DNA from: Candidatus Altimarinota bacterium
GTDB taxonomy: Bacteria; Patescibacteriota; Gracilibacteria; BD1-5; UBA6164
NCBI GenBank assembly: GCA_028689115.1
Contig: JAQTWV010000001.1
Span: 783,539 to 847,538 of the forward strand
Reading direction: 5' to 3'
DNA: 64,000 bases
Shown: positions 33,326 to 46,308 of the stretch, in pieces
Position numbering within the stretch: position 1 is the stretch's first letter
Layout: each line of letters opens with the position of its first letter
Program-made: the position numbers and the translations under genes
The notes under the pieces: generated by a model
The model's database searches: none
Seen by the model: the letters and a program-made list of their open reading frames with translations, nothing else
What the model was told of the DNA's origin: nothing

Positions 33326-35387
33326 TATTTAATGTTAAAAAAAGTGAATATATTTTTTCATAATTATTTACAATAATCATGTTTATTTTATCCAATATAT
33401 TTTTAAGTTCAAGATTATTATTTATATTTCAAGAAAAATTATAGACTAAATTTTTATGTTTAAAATAATATCAATTTTCATTATTTGATATAAAAAAATT
33501 AATTTTATATTTATCTTCTCATAAATAAAAATTATATGATAATTTATCCTTGTATATAAAACAAAAATCTACTTTAAATCCATAGGATACAAAAAATATT
33601 TTTTCAAAATATTTCCATATTTTTAAGTATATTCATCTTCATAACTCATTAAAAGAAATATTAAATAAATTTAAATCATAATTAAATTTTAAATTATAAT
33701 CATTTTTATTTTTTGATAATATATTATCTCCGATAATTAAATAATCTAACTCTGTAGATAGAAAAAGAGTAATCGCCTCTTCTGGGGTTTCTACTATAGG
33801 TTCTCATTTAACATTTAAAGATGTATTTATTAAAACTGGTATTCATGATAAATTATAAAAATAATTTAATATATCATATATTTTTCAATTAGTACTTGTA
33901 ATTGTTTGATATCTAACTGTTCAATCAATATGTACAACTCATTTTAATAAATCTAATTTATCTGTTTTAACATGACTTGAAAGAGTCATATAAGGACTAT
34001 CATAATTATCCTCAAGGTAAGCATTTATCTCTTCTCTTAAAATAATTGGAGCTAATGGTCTCCAATATTCTCTTGATTTAATTTGATTAACTTTTAAATT
34101 AGTTTCTTTTAACAATGGTGATGCTAAAATACTTCTATGTCAGAGTGCCCTAGGTCAAAACTCAGATCATAAATCAAAAATTCAAAAAATTTTATTATTT
34201 TTTAATTCATTTGAAATAAGATTTAAATCAAAATTTAGTATATTTATATATTCTTTATATTTATTAAAAATAACATCAAAATCAGTATATATTTTTCATG
34301 TATATGGTGAAAAATCAATTTTATTTAAGAAATTATTTCATTTTATTTTATAATAGAGATAGTATAATCATCATAAAGATATTCATTGATCTCAAACAGC
34401 TGACTGAACAAATATATTTTTAAATCAACATTTATTTATCAAAATACTATTTGCCAAAACATTTAATCAAACTCATCATGAAACACATATATTATCTGAA
34501 TTAGTTAATTTTTTTGCGCATTTTCACAAATATTCTATCGCTTTTTCAGTTTCATATTGTAAATGTGCTGATATATCTGCAAGTATAGTTTTTGTCACAT
34601 CATCAAATCAAGATAAGTCAGAATTTTTAAGTCCATATAATTTTTTAATATAATCACTTAGCTCTAAAAAATTAATTCATTTCTTAATAAAAAAAACTTT
34701 ATTATCTTTTAACTCAAATAAATCAATATGTGAAAATCTATCTTTATTTCAATATGCAGATAATCACATTATACTTCATGGTTCTATTCATATTAATTCA
34801 GATATTGTGCTGTAAATAGTTCAAATTCAATATAATCAAATTTCTTCAGAATATTCTGAAGAAATTAAATATTTAATTTCATTTAAATTTCAATGGTATA
34901 CTGATTGAGTAAATGTTGTTCACCCAAAACATCACTCTCAAAAAAATCAACTATTATCCATTACTAATATTGCACTATCATGAAAATTTGATGGATAATA
35001 TGAACTTAATGCATGAAAAAAATGATGTTCTTCAGATAAATTATTTTCATAAAAAAAACTTTTTATATTTTCCTTTCATAAAAAATAAAAATCTTTTTCT
35101 ATATTATAATCAAAATTAAAATCATTTATATAGTTTTTATTTTCTGAAAATAAAAAAAATCATATTATTTTATAATTTGAATAATTTCAAATAATTGAGA
35201 GAAGATATTTTAATCATTCTTGAAAATATCTTCTCATTATTAAAGCATTCGACCCTTCTTTAATTTCAAGATATTTTAATCTAGACAATCTTTCAAGTTC
35301 AATTCAATAAATTCTATTATTATATATCATAACAATAGATGGATCATGTTCAGTATCAACAAAAGATATATATATTTCTTTTTTCAT
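33315..35387 (-). CDS. NodU/CmcH-family O-carbamoyltransferase
   Basis: 690 residues. Transfers a carbamoyl group from carbamoyl phosphate to a hydroxyl, via an adenylate. N-terminal Kae1/Hsp70-like domain: starts ISFVDTEHDPSIVMIYNN, with EEHHFFHALSSYYPS. Later GGVGLNVLANSILINKCGF and SAVGDQGISLGGLYY. C-terminal YrdC-like part: FGPRALGHRSILASP, REYWRPLAPIILRE and NTSLNVKGEPIVETPEEAI. Such enzymes decorate sugars and antibiotics. In this cluster it may act on a sugar or on Ser residues of the precursor. One base separates it from the upstream radical SAM gene. Confidence 0.92.
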
Positions 35388-35388
35388 A

Positions 35389-36300
35389 TTATTTTGAATT
35401 ACTTTTCAATATATCAGATAATTGCATAAAATTTTCAAAAGATTGTTTTACTAATCATGTTGATAAAAAATTTTTCATATACTCTTTTAGATTAAAAATT
35501 TCATATTTATTAATAAAATTAATAAAATCTAAATTTTTTATATTACCTATTTTAATATAATCATTTGAATAATTTTTCATATCATAAATTGTTTCTCAAG
35601 AATCTAATGTACACATTCAATCTGGCATAATACTAAATTCAATATCAATTTTATTTTCCATAAAATAAAAATATTCATAATTTATATTATTAATTTTTTT
35701 AATAAGAAACAAAAATATTTTTAAATTATCAAAATCTTGTTTAGTATAATTCTTATACATATATATAGGCAAAATATTTATATTTTTAAATCAAATTCAA
35801 ATGATTAATTTTAAAAATTTAAAATGTTCCTTATAACATTTATCTGGATGATATATAAAAGTAATTGCATATTTCTTAAGACAATTTTTTGATATATATT
35901 TATATATATTTGATAATACTTTTAAATTTTTAATAGATATATTACTAAAAGAAATATAAATTGATGAAAAATATTTATCAAAAAATTCAATAATATCATT
36001 ATTAATTAAAATTCAATTAGTAGTAATCTTATATTTTATATCTAAATCTAATGAATTTAAAACAAAATACTTAATTTTATCAAATACTAATAATGGTTCT
36101 CCTCAAAAAAATTCCACTGAAACACTTCAAAAATTATTTCTATTTTTTTTAATAAATAAAATTATATCATCTATAGTTTCAAATGAAATATACTCTTTTT
36201 TAAAATTAACGACACAATAATAACACCTAATATTACATTCAAGTGTCATATAAATAAGTATAACTATATTTTTTTTATCCATAAAATTTATTTCTATCAT
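35389..36300 (-). CDS. radical SAM protein, NILP paralogue 2
   Basis: 303 residues; an internal ATG at codon 7 is a possible start. Cys22-Cys26-Cys29 (CNIRCYYC), EFFGGEPLLVFDKIKYFV, and INILPIYMYKNYTKQDF. A C-terminal MPDGMCTLDS resembles the start of a SPASM segment but lacks the other cysteines. Closely related in plan to 47317-48240. Confidence 0.86.
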
Positions 36301-37690
36301 AATAATAATCTAAAAAAATACTATTATAATACTCTAACTCCTCAGTATTAAATCACATACTCAACCATTTATCTAAAATTTTTTTTAATTGTTTATCTCT
36401 TATATCATCATTTATTAAATATATATTTAATAAATCTAACTCTTTATCTGAATTAAAATTAACATATATATTTCATATTTCATTAATTTTAAAATTAGAA
36501 CTATATCTAATATAAAAATCATTTAACTTACTATGTTTTTTTAATGCTAAATAAAAAATATCTTTATTGATTCATCTTGTAATATTTAAATTTTCAAGAA
36601 TATAAAATAATTCTATATCACTATCATCAAGAATATATCATTTATATTTAAATGTATTTTGTTTCCATCAAGAATAATTTAAATCCTCATAAACAAGTTT
36701 TCAAGGAATATGTGATGTTGATGTTAATCATATTCATAAAATAGCTGTATTTTTAACCTTTCTTTCTTCAATCTCTTCTCTTTTTGTATCAAATAATCAA
36801 ATAAATTTATTATCAATATATTTATCAACAATTCTAACTAATTTTTGAGAATTTTTAATATAATAATTACATATATCTAGAAATTTTTCTTTTCAATATT
36901 TATTTAAAAATAAACTTCAAAAAGTTGTTCTCATTGAAATATCCCATCTATTTGGTTCAAAATTTACATTTATATTATTATTTTTTAATTTTATTCAATA
37001 TTCATACATTTTCTCCATATCTGATATCAAATCTGAAGCAGTCATATATGGTAAATTATACATCATATCAAATGAAACTTTTCTAAAATTTAAATTAATA
37101 ATATTATTAATTGCAAGATCAATTTTATTTAAATCAAAACTTCTATTATTTAGTTTATTAACTTTTTCACTAAAAGTTTGAATTCAAAGCATAATATCTG
37201 TAACACCATATGATTTTAATATATTAAGTGTATTTTCACTTAAATAATAAGGTTGAATTTCAACTTGCCATATTATTTTATCATCAAATTTAAAATTTTT
37301 CTTTATTTCATCACATATTTCAATTATATAATCATCTGGCCAAATATTAAAAGTACCTCATCAAAAATAAATTGAATTTAAAGGTTTTTTAATAATTTTT
37401 CAATAATAATTTATTTGATAAATTATATATTCTTTATATTTTAAAAAATCATTTTTATCTCACTTAATAAATGTTTTACAATCACAATATGAACATCTAG
37501 TTCAACAATATATACTATGAAGATAAAGTTGTAGATTTGAATCTGTATTATTAAATTTTAGCCAATTATCATTAATTAAATCATTTTCTACATTAACGTT
37601 TAAAAAGGTATCCATAGGATACCTAAAACAAAATCAATCTAATTTAAAAAATATTATTAAAAATAAATATTTTTTTAGTTCATCAAACAT
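36275..37690 (-). CDS. HemW/HemN-like radical SAM protein
   Basis: 471 residues. CX3CX2CXC motif at 62-71 (CGTRCSYCDC), the HemN/HemW form, then IYFGGGTFNIWPDDYI, EIQPYYLSENTLNILKSYG and LGIQTFSEKVNKLNNR, all matching HemW/coproporphyrinogen dehydrogenase-like proteins; SFDMMYNLPYMT follows. Family members handle heme or use C-methylation chemistry with two SAM molecules (HemN-like methyltransferases). In a peptide cluster the latter is a reasonable guess. Overlaps the next gene by 26 bases. Confidence 0.85.
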
Positions 37691-37701
37691 AAAAATTAAA
37701 A

Positions 37702-38664
37702 TTAGAAATTCATTATTCTATCAATATTAAAATACATTAAATCTGGATTATAATACAAATCAGTTTTACTATCTGTATATTCTATTTTTTCTTTGTTATC
37801 AATTCTATTTTTATAGAAATTATTTTCTTCTGTATAATATTTAATTTTATCCTCATCTAGATTTTTATTAAACTCATTTATTAAAATATATGAAGAATAA
37901 TAACAATAGTAAGCCTCAAATATTGAATCCTTTTTTGCTAAATCTTTTCATTTTTTAAATATTTCCTCATATATTTTTAAAGAATTATTTAAATCTTTTT
38001 CATTTTTATATGCTTTTGCTAATAAAATAAGTCAAAATAAATCATGAATAGCATATTCTTCTAATTTTTTTGAATTATCTATTATATATTTAAAATTAGA
38101 CTTTTTATATTCATACATAATTTTTTCTATGAAAATATCTAGATTTTCATTATTTTTTATTAACTCTCATGCTTTATCAATATATCAATCATAAATATAA
38201 GCCTGAATTAATTGAGATAAAATTATACTATTAACTCAAATTTCATTATTATTATTTTCTTTTAGCATTTCTAATGCTTTATTTCATAATGATATTACTT
38301 CTTTATAATTTCATTTATCAATATAAATATACATTAATTGTTCATAATCACCTATATCTTTTTTTCCATTTTCATTATATCTTTTCAATGCTAGAGTTAA
38401 TGCAGTATCTATATTTGTGTCATCTATATCTTGAATATGATTATCAAGTGAAAATGATTGAACAATTCAAGTTGATGTACTAACTCACCCCGATCAATTT
38501 CATTCATTTACAACTCATGTCAAACTTTCTTCTTGAACTTGAACAACATTAGTAACTAAAAATTTATCTTTATTAACAAATAAAAAACCTAATAATAATA
38601 CTATTATTACAACTAAAAATATTACTAATATTATTAAAACTGAATTATCTTTATTAGTTTTCAT
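37702..38664 (-). CDS. membrane-anchored TPR-like protein
   Basis: 320 residues. One N-terminal membrane segment (about 9-30, VLIILVIFLVVIIVLLLGF), then a Ser/Gly/Asn linker and helical repeats from about residue 90 to 250 (YEQLMYIYIDKGNYKEVISL, and YKNEKDLNNSLKIYEEIFKK) that look like tetratricopeptide repeats. Likely faces outward. It may be an assembly or secretion partner for the cluster. No catalytic motif. Confidence 0.75.
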
Positions 38665-38691
38665 AAAAATTAAATAAAAAAATAAAATAAA

Positions 38692-39807
38692 TTAAATTGA
38701 TATATCTATATTATATTTTTTTTGAAGTTTTTTCAAAAGAATAAATTTTTTGTCTAAATCATAACTTACATGGTTATTACCATATATATTATTTACATCA
38801 GAATATTTAAAAAAGAATGTTTTATCATAATAATTTAAAAATTTTAATGCTTGCATAAATTCATCTAGTGTTTCCTCATTATAATTAAATATTATATGAT
38901 TATGTAATTCTGTTTTAGAATTCTTTTTTATATCTTTTAATACTTCAGTTATTTTTTCAACATCATATGATCTATTCATTAGTTTTAATATTCTAGGAGA
39001 ATAATGTTGAACTGGTACCAATATATATGGAATTCTTCATCAGTAAATAAATTTTTTTATATCTTCATAATATTTAACTAAATATGATGGATATATATTT
39101 GTAATATAAACTTTAATTTCACTATTTATACTAAAAATATCTTTAAGTAATTCAACAATATTAGTTCATATATCTGATCAATAACTTCAACAATCATCTG
39201 ATAATAAAAATATTTTAGTTTTTTTGTTATTAACTTCTTGTATTATTTGGTTAATTATATTTTCTTTAGTTTGACTTACAGTATTTCATTTTATTTTTTT
39301 AATATTACAATATGAACAATTTAATTGACATCAATCTGAAATTTCAATAAATGCTATTTTATCAAAATTTGATAGTTCTGATTCATATTTTTTAAAAGAA
39401 TTATCAGTGTCTAAAATATCAATCTTCCCATTATGAAAATATTCTCAAATTTTTGAAATTCCAATACTAAATTCAAAATACTTTTCTATATCAGTATAAG
39501 ATTTAGAATCAATATAAATCAATCTATCTCCATATTTTTCAATAAAAATTTTACTTATACATCATAAAAGTATAATTTTTTTTCACAAATTCAAATAATA
39601 TTCAATTTTTCGATGAGTTGCATCAACTAGCTCACTATTAACTCAGCATAAATCCAAAATAACTATACTAGTAATATCAATATTTTCAGTTAATTTATAA
39701 TTATTCACAATAAAAAAATTATAAATTTTTACAAATTTATTATCTGACAATAAACAATCAATTGAAACTCTATCAAACAATAACGAATTTGAATTATTAA
39801 AAATCAT
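38692..39807 (-). CDS. methylthiotransferase-like (MiaB/RimO) radical SAM protein, copy 3
   Basis: 371 residues. The UPF0004-like N-terminal domain has all three auxiliary-cluster cysteines at 18, 54 and 83 (IDCLLSDNKFVKIYNFF, LDLCGVNSE, LLGCIS), then the radical SAM triad Cys160-Cys164-Cys167 (CQLNCSYC) and DDCGSYGSDIGTN, equivalent to the EDTGAYG stretch. The C-terminal TRAM RNA-binding domain of MiaB/RimO is missing. So it is probably an S-insertion or methylthiolation enzyme for a non-tRNA substrate. Highly similar to the next gene upstream (same LMNRSYDVEKI-like block). Confidence 0.85.
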
Positions 39808-39831
39808 TAAATTATTAGATTAAATATTAAA

Positions 39832-40953
39832 TTACCATAAAGGAATATCAATAGAATATTTTTTTTGAAGTTTTTTTAATAATATAATTTTTTTATCCAA
39901 ATCATAACTTATATGATTTTTTCAATATATATTATTTACATCTGAATACTTAAAATAAAATGTTTTATCATAATAATTTAAATATTTAAATGTTTCTACA
40001 AATTCTTCAAGTGTTTCTTCATTATAATTAAATATTATGTGATTATGTAATTCTGTTTTTGAATTCAATTTAATATCTTTTAATATTTCTATTATTTTCT
40101 CTACATCGTACGCTCTATTCATTAATTTAAGAACTCTTGATGAATAATGTTGTACTGGAACTAATATATATGAAATCTTATCTAAGTATATATATTCTTT
40201 TATTTTATTATAATATTTTACTAAATATAATGGATAAATATTTGTTATATATAATTTTATATCTCCTTTAATATTAAATATATCACAAATTAAATCTCAA
40301 AAATTTGTTCATATGTCAAATCAATAACTTCAACAATCATCTGACAATAAAAATATTTCTGTTTTTCAGTCTTTTACTGCTTTTTCAATTTCATTAATTA
40401 TATCTTCTTTTTTTAAACTTTTTGTATTTCCTTTAACTTTTTTAATATTACAATATGAACAATTCAATTGACATCATACAGATATTTCTATAAAAAATTT
40501 TTTATCAAAATTATTTTCTAAAGAATATCATCCTCATTTAAAATGATTTCAAGTTGATAATAAATTAATTTTATTATCACTATAAAATCTATCAATCCTA
40601 ATATAGTTAATAGTAAATTCAAAGTACTTTTCTACATCATTATAATTTTTTGAATCTATATAATAATATTTATTTCAGTACTTATTGCTTATTATATCAC
40701 TAATACATCATATTAAAAATACAATTTTTCACTCATTATAATAAAAATTTGCCTTTTCTTCTGCAATATCTATATAACTTTTTCATACTCAACATAAATC
40801 CAATATGACTATATCTGATTTATCTAAATCAGATGATATTGAATAATTATTAACAGCAAAAAAATTATAAATTTTTACAAATTTATTATCAGATAATAAA
40901 CAATCAGTTCATAATCTATCAAAATATATTCTTTGATTAATACTAAATTTCAT
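39832..40953 (-). CDS. methylthiotransferase-like radical SAM protein, copy 2
   Basis: 373 residues. Cys18, Cys54 and Cys83 (TDCLLSDNKF, LDLCGVGKS, LIGCIS) and Cys161-Cys165-Cys168 (CQLNCSYC) match copy 3; the two are a recent duplication with long identical stretches in the C-terminal half (TELHNHIIFNYNEETL). It has no TRAM domain. Ends in DIPLW. Probably functionally related to copy 3 with a different site preference. Confidence 0.85.
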
Positions 40954-40969
40954 AAAAAAAAATTACATA

Positions 40970-42271
40970 TTAGAAATCTCTATTGTTAAATATTTTTATT
41001 CATTGACTTAAAGTTTCATTTTTATCAAAAATTCTATCTAGAAATTTAACTTTAATTTTCCATAAATAAACAAGTCTTCTCATCATCTCTTTTTTATCAA
41101 TTTTTCATATAAAATCAACTGATTTAGTTCATTTCCTATCTGAATAATACCAAAACCATATTTCATCAAAAATATTCATTACAGAAAAATAACTTTTAAA
41201 TTCATCAAATGTTTCAGTTGGAAATCAATATATGAATTGTGTTGTAATAGTAATATTTTTATTTTTTTCTTTTATTTTTTTTACTATTTCAATTACATTA
41301 TTTATATCATATCTTCTATTCATCAATTTTAAAATTCTTTGAGAATTTGTTTGTAATGGAACACAAAAATGGTCAACTTTATTCCATACATTTTTATCAA
41401 TTTTCTCATAAAGCTTCTCTAGTCTTCATGGTTCAAAATAAAATATCCTAAGTTTAAAGTCTCAATTTATTTTTGCTACTTCATTTAATAAATCAGCAAA
41501 ATCTATTCATATATCTAATCAATAACTTGCACTATCTTCATCTATAAAATGAATTTTTTTATATCATAAGGATATTCATCTATTAATTTTAGCAATTACT
41601 TTTTCTAATGGTACACTGTTAACAAATCCAGCTACATTTCTTATATCACAATAAGTACAATAGCCTCAACATCAAGTACAAATTTCAATAGGATATTCTC
41701 ATGAAATATCATCTAAATAATTATATTTTTCATAATCATATTCTATATTTTCATTTATAATATAGTTTCATGATTTTATTATATCTCAAGTTATTTCTAA
41801 ATCATACTTTGAAAAGACATACTTTGATTCTATATTCATTCAAGAATATCAATATAAATCTAAATTTAAACTATCAAAATATAATGGAATAAAAAATTTA
41901 ACATTATCAACGTCAATCGTATTAATAGAAAAATTATGTTCAAATAAATCATCAAATTTATTTAATGATTTTGCTCAAATAAGAATAACTCTATCAAATC
42001 AATCCATATATTTCATCATTCAAGACATAGATCAAATCAATATAATTTTAGCATTTAAATTTTTCTTTAAATAAAATCATATTGTAAGTAAATCTTTTTT
42101 TTCTTCATTTTCTTCAAATGGATATCAATTTAAAATAATAAAATCAGCTAAATCTGGAGATTTAACTAAATTATATCAATTTTTTTTAAAAAAATTATAA
42201 ATTATAGTACTATGGTATGAACATATTTTATGCTCACTTCAAGATCAGGCTCCAATAAATATATTTAACAT
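40970..42271 (-). CDS. methylthiotransferase-like radical SAM protein, copy 1, lacking auxiliary cysteines
   Basis: 433 residues. The same plan as copies 2 and 3, but the three auxiliary Cys positions are changed (GAGSGSEHK, LNGYPF, IGSMSG), so the sulfur-donating cluster is probably absent. The radical SAM triad Cys201-Cys205-Cys208 is intact (CGGYCTYCDIRNVAG), followed by DEDSASYGLDIG and LMNRRYDINNVIEIV. A longer insert sits between N-terminal and core domains. It may have a different reaction, or may use another protein's cluster. A 103-base gap without gene separates it from the SDR upstream. Confidence 0.83.
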
Positions 42272-42374
42272 ATTTTATTTATTTTTTATATTTTAATTTT
42301 ATAAATTTTTTTGTGTTAATTTTTTCAATCTTATACAATAGAAAATAATAGTGTATTTAAAAAAATTAATTAAA

Positions 42375-43112
42375 TTAATCCCATCATCAATCCAAAAAAA
42401 CAACTTCTCAATTTAAATAAGAAAAATTATCTCAAACTAAGTCTAAAATAACTTTTCATACATCAGATGGAGTTGTAAATTTATTTAAGTAAATTGGATC
42501 CAAATCACTTTTTATATCTATTTTACTATTGTTAATTTCAGTAGATACATTACCTGGTGCAATTGCTAAAACTCTAATTTTAGGTGAAAAAGCTTTTGCA
42601 AAATTTTTAGTCAAAGTTATTATTCATACTTTTGAAATATCATATTCTATTTCATCTGGTGAAAAATACTTAGTTCAATTTATAGATGATAAATTTAAAA
42701 TAACTCCTCCATTTTCATTTTTCAACATCTCTTCAATTCAATACTTACTACACAAAAATGTTCAAAGTAGGTTTGTGTTTATAACTTTATTCCAATCAAA
42801 TACAGTTTTTTCTAATATAGGTTTATTAATTAGAACTCAAGCATTATTAATTAATATATCTAATCTTCAAAAGACTTTAATTATTTCTCAAATCATATTT
42901 TTTACTTGATTTTCATCTGAAACATCACACTTTATAGAAATAGCATTTCATCAAATCTTTCTAATAGATTCCACAACCTTATCTGCTTTTTCCTTTGAAG
43001 ATAAATAGTTTACAACTACAAATGCTCATTCTTTTCAAAAATGAAGTGCTGTTGCCATACCTATTCATCTACTTGCTCAAGTTATTAAAACTACTTTATT
43101 TTTAAATCTCAT
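42375..43112 (-). CDS. short-chain dehydrogenase/reductase (SDR)
   Basis: 245 residues. Classical SDR: TGASRGIG (11-18), NNAG (about 87-90), catalytic Ser in LNLSSING, Tyr-x3-Lys in YDISK, and the APGNVSTEI loop, ending EVVFLDGGWD like FabG. It oxidises or reduces an alcohol/ketone with NAD(P)H. Follows the PIG-L gene by six bases. A modifying step on a sugar or precursor is likely. Confidence 0.92.
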
Positions 43113-43118
43113 AAAAGC

Positions 43119-43784
43119 TTAATTAATATTTCTATATAAAATAAATGCTTCCGCATACTTTAATCAAGATTCCATTCACCTATATTTTGCTAAAACTTCA
43201 ATTCATTCAAAACTTCTAGGATGTGGAAATTCTCTTATTTCTGTTTCATAAATTGAAAATATTTTTTTCTTATTCTCAATAAAATTTTCTATATTTTCAT
43301 AATAATTTGGTATAAAAGTATCTTTTCAAATAGCTAATTCAGTTGTTGATAATACTTCAAACATAAATATAGTTTTTACAAAACTATATTTTCAAAATGG
43401 TCTAAGTGCAGTCAATGTTGCTTTAGAAACAATTCCATGATCTATATTTAAATCATTATAAAAATGAGTATAAACAGTTTTAGGTTTACTTATATCTAAA
43501 ACTTCTTCTATTTTTTTTATTAAATCTAATAGTCTAACTGAATCAAAACTTGTATCAGGAAAATCACTATAAAATATTTCATTAATTCATAATTTTAAAC
43601 ATACTTCTTTAAAATTTTTTAATCTTATTTCTCATTCTTCTTCATTTTGTCTAGCATTTATAGGCTTTGACAATAAAAAAATATCAACAATAAATCAATC
43701 CAAAATATATTTTTGAATTGTTCATCACATTCATAGAACTTCATCATCTGGATGTGCTGTTATTATTAATATTTTTTTATTCAT
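43119..43784 (-). CDS. PIG-L (LmbE-type) deacetylase
   Basis: 221 residues. Zinc motif AHPDDEVLGMGG (10-21), and later HFYNDLNIDHGIVSKAT with a further His. The family removes acetyl from N-acetylglucosamine-type groups. Beside the glycosyltransferase and SDR it forms a small sugar-like tailoring block inside the radical SAM run. A 132-base gap precedes it, with a minus-strand TATAAT at 43805-43800, so there may be an internal promoter. Confidence 0.92.
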
Positions 43785-43799
43785 ATTTTTTTAAATTTT

Positions 43800-43805
43800 A
43801 TTATA
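43800..43805 (-). promoter_or_regulatory. possible internal -10 element
   Basis: TATAAT on the minus strand, 16 bases before the PIG-L start, in the longest intergenic gap (132 bases) of the island. No clear -35. Confidence 0.35.
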
Positions 43806-43916
43806 AAATCATTATTTCTAATAATAAAATATTTTTACTTATAATCAAATGTGTTTTGAATTTCTTTAAAGAATATTAAAACATTGATTTTATATTTTTG
43901 TGGGAAATTATATTGA

Positions 43917-45389
43917 TTATATTCAACTATTATAAAATAATTCATCTTGTTTTAAAATTTGTGATTTAATTAAAACATCATAAGTTTTATTTTTATTAGT
44001 TAATGATGTTATTTTATCTAAAATATACAAATTATATTCATACTCTTTTAATAAAAATCATTTTTCTTTTGTTTGATGAAATCTATGTCATACTCTATTG
44101 AATTGATAAATTCATTTAATATTAATGTTTCAACAAATTATTTCTAAAGTTCTATTATAAAATAAATCTAATGAACATTTATCAAAACTCTTATGATATT
44201 TTAAATCAAGTAAATCTCTATAAAATCTATCAAATATTATAGGTGTTTCCTCTTGACTAACATAAACTGGTAATCTATCAACAATATTTCTATTTGTAAA
44301 AACTCCTGGTTGAGAAAATCATGATTCCATAAAAATATAATCCTTATAATTAATATCATATCTAACATCTACATTTTCGATAGAATAAAGTCACATATGT
44401 CTATAAGAATTAATATTTTTATATAAATTTTCTATTGCTTTATAATCTAAAAAAACATCATCATCTAAAAAAACAACATATTTTGAAATTTTATCTTTTT
44501 TTAATAATTTCCATCTAGTTTTTCAAACTCCTAAATTTTTTTTATTAACAAAATATTGAAAATTATCAAATTTATTTTTATATTTTTTACATATTTCTAA
44601 TATATCTTTTTTTTGTTTCTCATCATATCAATCAATTCAAATAATTATTTTAAAATTTTTATTTGTTTGTAATAATAATGTTTCAAATAAATCTTTTAAA
44701 AACTTAGATCTAGCTACCGGTATTTGTAAAGATATTATTTCATCATAATTATTGAAAAAATTTGAAATCTTAAATTTCAAATTTGAATTAAGAAAAAACA
44801 ATGAATAAGACCAATATCTATATTCTAAAAGTGAAAGAACGAAATCTTTAAAAAATATTTTTCAACACAAAAAATCATCATTAAATTTTTGAAGTTTTAA
44901 TGATAATAAATCATACAATTTGTATAAATTTTCATTTATATCTAAGTATTCTGGAATCAATAAATCATTCTTAACCAAAAAATTATCATCTATATTTTTA
45001 ACAGACATAAAATCTTTTGTAGAAATTTCATTTAATCAATTTATATATGTATTATTTAATGAAACAACTTTAGAAATGTTTGATAAAGTTTTTAGAGCAA
45101 TTCATAAAAGATTATCAAAATAAAAAATTACTTTATATACTAATTTTTCATCATTTAAATTACATATTAAAAAATATTTACTATATTTTTTTCATATTAT
45201 ATCTAAATCAAATCAAAATAAATCTCATTGCTTATCTATATAGATAGTTTTAAAACTTAAATTTTTATCATTAAAAATATACTGATTAAACTCAAATTTA
45301 TCTGCATAATCAATATTATTAACAAAATTAATTCATTCAAATTTACTATTTAGTGAGTGATTAGATTTATTTTTTAAATATATATACAT
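43917..45389 (-). CDS. glycosyltransferase family 2-like protein
   Basis: 490 residues. An unassigned N-terminal part of about 210 residues precedes a GT-A domain: IISLQIPVARSKFLKDLFET with ILLQTNKNFKIIIGIDGYDE, then KYVVFLDDDVFLDYKAI (about 345-361) with the DxD metal motif, and NIVDRLPVYVSQEETPI. Transfers a sugar from a nucleotide sugar. Two bases separate it from the upstream radical SAM gene. Target unknown; a peptide or a sugar made for it is possible. Confidence 0.82.
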
Positions 45390-45391
45390 AA

Positions 45392-46285
45392 TTATTTATT
45401 ACATTCTATTACTTTCGTTCTAACATTTAACAAATTATCATCACATTTTGAACAAAATTTATTTTTCATATCAATTGTATCATAACACTCATTAAGTATT
45501 TTAGTCATTCAATTTTCATCACTATAATCATCAATATTTCACAATTCATAATGCATACAAAGTGAACCTGGAAAAACATCACCTTTCCGGTTAAAAAATG
45601 GTTTAAATCAACACATTCCATTATAATTATAATAAGGATCTGTATTTCATTTTACGTATAATTCTTCATATCTTTCAAGTTTTCATCAAAAATTATGTAA
45701 TCTATGAATAACACAGTCAACTCATAAAACTTTACAAAATTTTTCATAAACTCATACTTCATCTACAGAATATTTTGTTAATAATAATTCCATACAAAAA
45801 TCAAATTTTAATTTTTTCATTCTTTTTATTGAATCAATTGTCTCAGATAAAAAATTTATTTTACTGTTTTTAATTCAATACATCTTATTAATAACCTTTT
45901 CTCTAAGTGAATATAGTCAAAGTTGAAGAGTTATATTTACTCAAGAATCTCTTAATTCTTGAATTTTTTTTATAACATCATCTGATAAAAAACTTAATCA
46001 TTTTGTTGGTAAAATAAACCAAGTTCATGTAAAACCTTTTAGCTCATCTAATATTAATAATATGTTTTTGTTAATTAATGATTCTCCTATTCATGCAAGT
46101 GCTACATAAATTATATCTTCATTATTTAAAGTAACAAAATTTAATACTTTCTTAAAAGTTTCAACAGACATATCTCATAAATCTTTTCTTTTTCAATGAA
46201 TACATCAAACACAATTAAGCATACATCTAGATGAAATTTCTACATCAATTGGATATTTGTATGGTTTATCTAAATATTTTTTCAT
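45392..46285 (-). CDS. radical SAM protein
   Basis: 297 residues. Cys21-Cys25-Cys28 (CMLNCVGCIHGK). The GGEP position reads LAGIGESLINKN. C-terminal cysteines include GMCGFKPFF, SLCMHYE and CSKCDDN, a SPASM-like set. This spelling resembles radical SAM proteins annotated as molybdenum-cofactor-like or SPASM maturases. Substrate unknown. Confidence 0.85.
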
Positions 46286-46308
46286 AACTAGAATTTTATA
46301 ATAATTAA

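Noticed and set aside
36275-37690. Heme biosynthesis HemN
   Set aside because: No other heme gene is seen, and the protein has the HemW-like form; position in a peptide cluster favours another substrate.
42529-42909. A plus-strand 126-codon frame
   Set aside because: It is the antisense of the SDR gene, which has all family motifs.
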